Below, in pieces: positions 9,481 to 12,136 of a DNA stretch of 12,136 nt. This stretch comes from Hamiltosporidium magnivora. Its lineage: Eukaryota; Microsporidia; Dubosqiidae. The position numbers and the translations under genes were made by a program. The stretch is from the NCBI GenBank assembly GCA_004325065.1, contig PITI01000457.1, forward strand, positions 1 to 12,136, read 5' to 3'. The notes under the pieces were generated by a model. It made no database searches and was not told the origin of the DNA. It saw nothing but the letters and a program-made list of their open reading frames with translations. Within the stretch, counting starts at the first letter, position 1. Each line of letters opens with the position of its first letter.

Positions 9481-9732
9481 ACCAGGAGTAATTCATATCT
9501 CTGTCTCATTTTTTGATAGAATTTCCATCCAATTTTACTTAAAAAATATCCAATTTAATGATACCATGAGTAATTCATATCTCTGTCTCATTTTTTGATA
9601 GAATTTCCATCCAATTTTATTTAAAAAATATACAATTTAATGATACCATGAGTAATTCATATCTTTGTCTCATTTTTTGATAGAATTTCCATCCAATTTT
9701 ATTTAAAAAAATATCCCACTTAATGATAACCA
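9481..9732. repeat. 82-bp tandem repeat, 3 copies
   Basis: Three nearly identical units follow each other. The landmark GAGTAATTCATATCT recurs at 9486, 9568 and 9650 (with one C/T difference just after it in the third), so the period is 82. Each unit also carries TTTTTTGATAGAATTTCC and a TTAATGATA-ACC end. The third copy has one extra A and a few substitutions near its end. The period is not a multiple of three and stops occur in all frames, so it is not coding. It lies about 640 bases upstream of eIF4E. Confidence 0.95.
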
Positions 9733-10135
9733 CTGACTATACAAACACAGGAATAAAACCAATAAGATTACACTTGTTTTTCAAAGAGATATTTCTGTCA
9801 TATTAACCACCAAATTATTTGTTCTTTTGTATAATCAAAAACATTAATAAATTAAACCATTTAAAATGTAAAAAAGAAATCAAATATAAAGACTTACTAA
9901 GAATAACACAAAAATAGCTATTATTTAATCTTAAGTATTCTATGAATCTATTTTTATTTAATAATTTATTTTTTGAATAATTCCTTCTTAGTTATTAATA
10001 TTTATAATTCTTTACAAAGCAATGAAAAAAAATATTAATAAATTTATTTTAGGTATTTATAGAAATAGAAATCCGTTTTTTTTCTTTTTGAGTAACTTTC
10101 TATGGTAAAATAAATAATCTTAAGCCTAATAATAA
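9733..10135. other. AT-rich spacer, nothing firm
   Basis: The stretch has long A and T runs, no open frame of note and no clear repeat apart from loose TTATTTATAG-like motifs that foreshadow the array starting at 10136. Confidence 0.5.
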
Positions 10136-10366
10136 GATTTATTTATAGTTTTGCTTTAAAAATATTTTATTACTAAAATAACACCTGTTTTATACCTAAG
10201 CTTGGGATTTATTTATAGTTTTATTTAAAGACCCTTTCACCTCTAAAATATCACCCTTCCTATCTCCATATAAAATACAATACTAACCCCTTTACTTAAA
10301 GACCCTTTCACCTCTAAATTAACACCCTTCCTACCTCCATATAAAATACAATACTAACCCCTTTAC
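10136..10366. repeat. About 71-bp tandem repeat carrying the eIF4E promoter
   Basis: Two close copies, 10225-10295 and 10296-10366, share TTAAAGACCCTTTCACCTCT, a TATA-like ATATAAAATAC and CTAACCCCTTTAC, with a 71-bp offset and only a handful of differences. A more diverged upstream part matches at an offset of about 70: GATTTATTTATAGTTTT at 10136 and at 10206, followed by a worn version of the C-rich segment (AAAATAACACCTGTTTTATACC). The array therefore has two good copies and one old one. The last copy ends 3 bases before the eIF4E ATG, so each good copy brings a full set of promoter-like motifs. Confidence 0.9.
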
Positions 10367-10369
10367 TCA
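10336..10369 (+). promoter_or_regulatory. Probable eIF4E core promoter: TATA-like box and CCCC motif
   Basis: Reading towards the ATG at 10370 there is CCATATAAAATAC, about 20-33 bases upstream, and CCCC at 10358-10361, 8 bases before the start codon. In Encephalitozoon cuniculi, CCC- or GGG-like motifs immediately upstream of the start codon and very short leaders are described, and this arrangement fits. The same two motifs exist 71 bases further upstream in the preceding repeat copy. Use of either site is inferred. Confidence 0.6.
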
Positions 10370-10921
10370 ATGAATATTTTATTCACAACATTTGAAATAA
10401 CAACTGTAAACAAAAGTGGATTTACAAAACCTTTAAACGATGATTTTAGAAGTACAATACGTCATATCTGTACATTAAAGACAATAGAAAACCTTGGATA
10501 CTTTTTAAGATATTTAAAACCAATAGAAAGTTGTGAGTCTGTTTGTGACATAAATGTATTTAAACAAGGGATACAGCCATTATGGGAGGATGAAAACAAT
10601 TTAGGTGGGGGTAAATGGATAATAAAACTTAGAAAAGAAGTAGGTCACAGATTATTGGAAAGACTTATTATACATCTTATTAAAGGTCCTTTTTCTACTA
10701 CTGATGTCAACGGTGTTGTAGCTAGTATAAGACCTAAATTTTTTATTTTATCTATTTGGACACGAACGTGTCCCAAGACAAACGAAGTTAAAAATATTAT
10801 TAAAGAAATAAGAAATTTACTTAAAGTAGGAAATGAAGTAGAAGTGTGTTTTAAGGATAATGATGAGTCATTGAGAGATAATTCATCTTTTAAAAATACA
10901 ACGAGGTACACTGAAAATTAA
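10370..10921 (+). CDS. Translation initiation factor eIF4E (mRNA cap-binding), divergent
   Basis: The 183-aa product is a minimal eIF4E, the cytoplasmic protein that binds the mRNA 5' cap and recruits eIF4G. The diagnostic block is at residues 64-87, FKQGIQPLWEDE followed by GGGKWIIKL, matching human FKDGIEPMWEDEKNKRGGRW. By that alignment Trp72 and Glu73 are human W102 and E103 (cap stacking and guanine recognition), Arg121 and Lys123 are R157 and K159 (phosphate contacts), and Trp130 in LSIWT is W166. The other cap-stacking residue, human W56, is replaced by Phe26. Human W73, part of the eIF4G-binding surface, is Gly43. W43 and W46 are probably Phe5 and Phe8. The N terminus is very short and there is no intron. 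The start was chosen because the only upstream sequence is a promoter-like repeat ending 3 bases away. The frame is intact to TAA. It could be the main eIF4E or a class II (4EHP-like) paralogue. The minus-strand frame at 10645-10911 is its antisense. Confidence 0.93.
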   Translation: MNILFTTFEITTVNKSGFTKPLNDDFRSTIRHICTLKTIENLGYFLRYLKPIESCESVCDINVFKQGIQPLWEDENNLGGGKWIIKLRKEVGHRLLERLIIHLIKGPFSTTDVNGVVASIRPKFFILSIWTRTCPKTNEVKNIIKEIRNLLKVGNEVEVCFKDNDESLRDNSSFKNTTRYTEN

Positions 10922-11483
10922 AGTATTTTTTTTTAATTTTTTATTTTTTATTTATAATTTATTTTTTATTTTGTAATTTCTTAAGATTTTCAGGTTGTCT
11001 TTTATTATGGTTTTATTCTTTATTATTTTTTATTTTTTTTTTAATTTCTTAAGAGTTTCAGATTGTCTTTTACTTATTTTTTATTAATTATTTATTCTTT
11101 ATTTATTTTTTAGTTATATTTTCATATCTTTTTTTGTATTTTCATTTCAAGTTTTCAGTATTTTCATTTCATTACCCAAGTTTCATATTCTTTATTATTT
11201 TTTTATTCTTTATTATCTTTTCTAGTATTTTCATATCATTACCCAAGTTTTTTATTCTTTATTATTTATTTTTTTTTTCTTCTACTTTATTTTGAATATC
11301 TTAATACTTAATTCATTCTTTATATTTTCTATAATTTATATATTTCTTTATATTTAATTTATATACTTTGAAATCTTTATATTTCTGTTTTTAATCTTAG
11401 TTGACTCACTTTTTATTTTATATTAAATTTTATTATGGAATTTCTTCAGGTTTATTCTTCAGGTTTATTCTTCTAAAATTTAT
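10922..11483. repeat. T-rich 3' flank with degenerate 67-68-bp repeats
   Basis: The plus strand is strongly T-rich here, with no gene. TTCTTAAGATTTTCAGGTTG at about 10979 recurs as TTCTTAAGAGTTTCAGATTG at about 11047, an offset of 68. ATTACCCAAGTTT at 11171 recurs at 11238, an offset of 67. A 13-bp direct duplication (TTCTTCAGGTTTA) lies at about 11445-11470. eIF4E mRNA probably ends within the first T-runs, but no clear AATAAA-type signal is visible. Confidence 0.65.
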
Positions 11484-11740
11484 TAAATATTTTTTTTACG
11501 TTTTCTCACTAATATATTCTGATGTACTTCTTATTACTAAGTATAATTTAAATATTTTTTTAACGTTTTCTCAATAATATATTCTGATGTAATTCTAATT
11601 ACTAAGTATAATTTAAATATTTTTTTAACGTTTTCTCAATAATATATTCTGATGTAATTCTAATTACTAAGTATAATTTAAATATTTTTTTAACGTTTTC
11701 TCAATAATATATTCTGATGTAATTCTAATTACTAAGTAGG
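11484..11740. repeat. 65-bp tandem repeat, 4 copies
   Basis: The landmark ACGTTTTCTC occurs at 11498, 11563, 11628 and 11693, an exact period of 65. Each unit is followed by AATATATTCTGATGTA and ACTAAGTA. Copies two to four are almost identical; the first differs slightly (CACTAATAT and TACTTCTTATT). The array ends where ACTAAGTA is followed by GG instead of the usual TAATTTAAAT. It is non-coding by its stops in all frames. Confidence 0.95.
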
Positions 11741-11881
11741 TTTTAAATATAAAGTAAAACCTTAAAAAGGTTGATTGTAAATCATACTTTCTTGTATTTT
11801 TTCTAATTATTAATCTAATTTTAGGCCATGGTTTCTATTACAGTAGATTTTAATAAGTATAATATTCTTTTTACATTTTAT
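11741..11881. other. AT-rich spacer between two arrays
   Basis: There is no convincing gene. A 30-codon open frame starts at an ATG at 11828 in a CCATGG context and ends at 11920 inside the next array; it is short enough to be chance. Confidence 0.45.
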
Positions 11882-12098
11882 TATTTTATTGTTATTTTGT
11901 CTGTAGAAAACCTTTTTTAATTCCGTTATACTTCAAAATAAATTGTAAATTATTTTCTATTTTCATTGTAATAACGGTTTTCTAATTCCGTTATACTTCA
12001 TAATAAATAATATTTATTGAAAATAAAATTTAAATTGTAAACTATTTTATTGTTATTTTGTCTGTAATAACGGTTTTTTAATTCCGTTATACTTCATA
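11882..12098. repeat. 65-bp-spaced repeat with an ATAACGG/CCGTTAT inverted repeat
   Basis: ATTCCGTTATACTTCA occurs at 11920, 11985 and 12081. The first two copies are 65 bases apart. The third is 96 away because the second unit carries an extra AT-rich stretch of about 31 bases near 12001. The leader ATTTTATTGTTATTTTGTCTG precedes copies one and three. Copies two and three carry a perfect 7-bp inverted repeat, ATAACGG then a 10-base loop then CCGTTAT (11971-11994 and 12067-12090). In copy one the left arm is broken. Confidence 0.85.
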
Positions 12099-12136
12099 TT
12101 GAAGACTTTATTTAAAAATATCACATCTTTTTAAAA

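Noticed and set aside
10645..10911. 88-codon minus-strand open frame
   Set aside because: It is antisense to the well-supported eIF4E frame and has no independent support.
11828..11920. 30-codon ORF starting in a CCATGG context
   Set aside because: It is too short to exceed chance in this composition, and its end lies inside a tandem repeat.
9481..12098. Possible CRISPR-like array
   Set aside because: These are head-to-tail tandem repeats without unique spacers, beside a eukaryotic gene.

Overview
The window is very AT-rich (roughly three quarters or more A+T by eye), and long parts of it hold no intact gene. The one clearly intact, recognisable gene is a compact eukaryotic translation initiation factor eIF4E of 183 aa at 10370-10921. 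It has no introns, a start codon only 8 nt after a CCCC motif, and a TATA-like box about 30 nt upstream. That gene style, with a short divergent factor, a very short leader and a C-rich motif beside the ATG, points to a microsporidian parasite with a large, AT-rich, repeat- and pseudogene-rich genome. The organism call is an inference from one gene and its promoter.

Layout. Positions 1 to about 9400 look like a gene graveyard. By following reading frames through stops and frameshifts I find decayed coding-like regions at 691-1449 (+), 2199-2974 (+), about 3237-3600 (-), about 4913-5640 (-), 5655-7837 (+), 7826-8218 (-) and 8394-9360 (+). The best supported is 5655-7837, a broken gene of about 725 codons with a signal-peptide-like N terminus and leucine-rich-repeat-like segments. 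It ends tail-to-tail, with a 12-nt overlap, against the 7826-8218 remnant. Several others have a similar Leu/Ile/Lys/Asn/Phe style, so they may belong to one secreted multigene family, but I cannot prove homology between them by eye. Between them, 3831-4539 is a decayed 3' end of a non-LTR retrotransposon reverse transcriptase, directly preceded by three 16-bp tandem repeats.

Positions 9481 to 12100 are dominated by short tandem arrays around eIF4E. These are 82 bp x 3 (9481-9732), about 71 bp x 2-3 (10136-10366, which carries the eIF4E promoter twice), a degenerate 67-68-bp pattern in T-rich DNA (10975-11290), 65 bp x 4 (11484-11740), and a 65-bp-spaced array (11882-12098) with a 7-bp inverted repeat.

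The genes do not form an operon or pathway. The picture is a single housekeeping gene kept alive between minisatellites, beside a large block of dead, probably lineage-specific genes and a dead retroelement. No tRNA, rRNA or CRISPR was seen.
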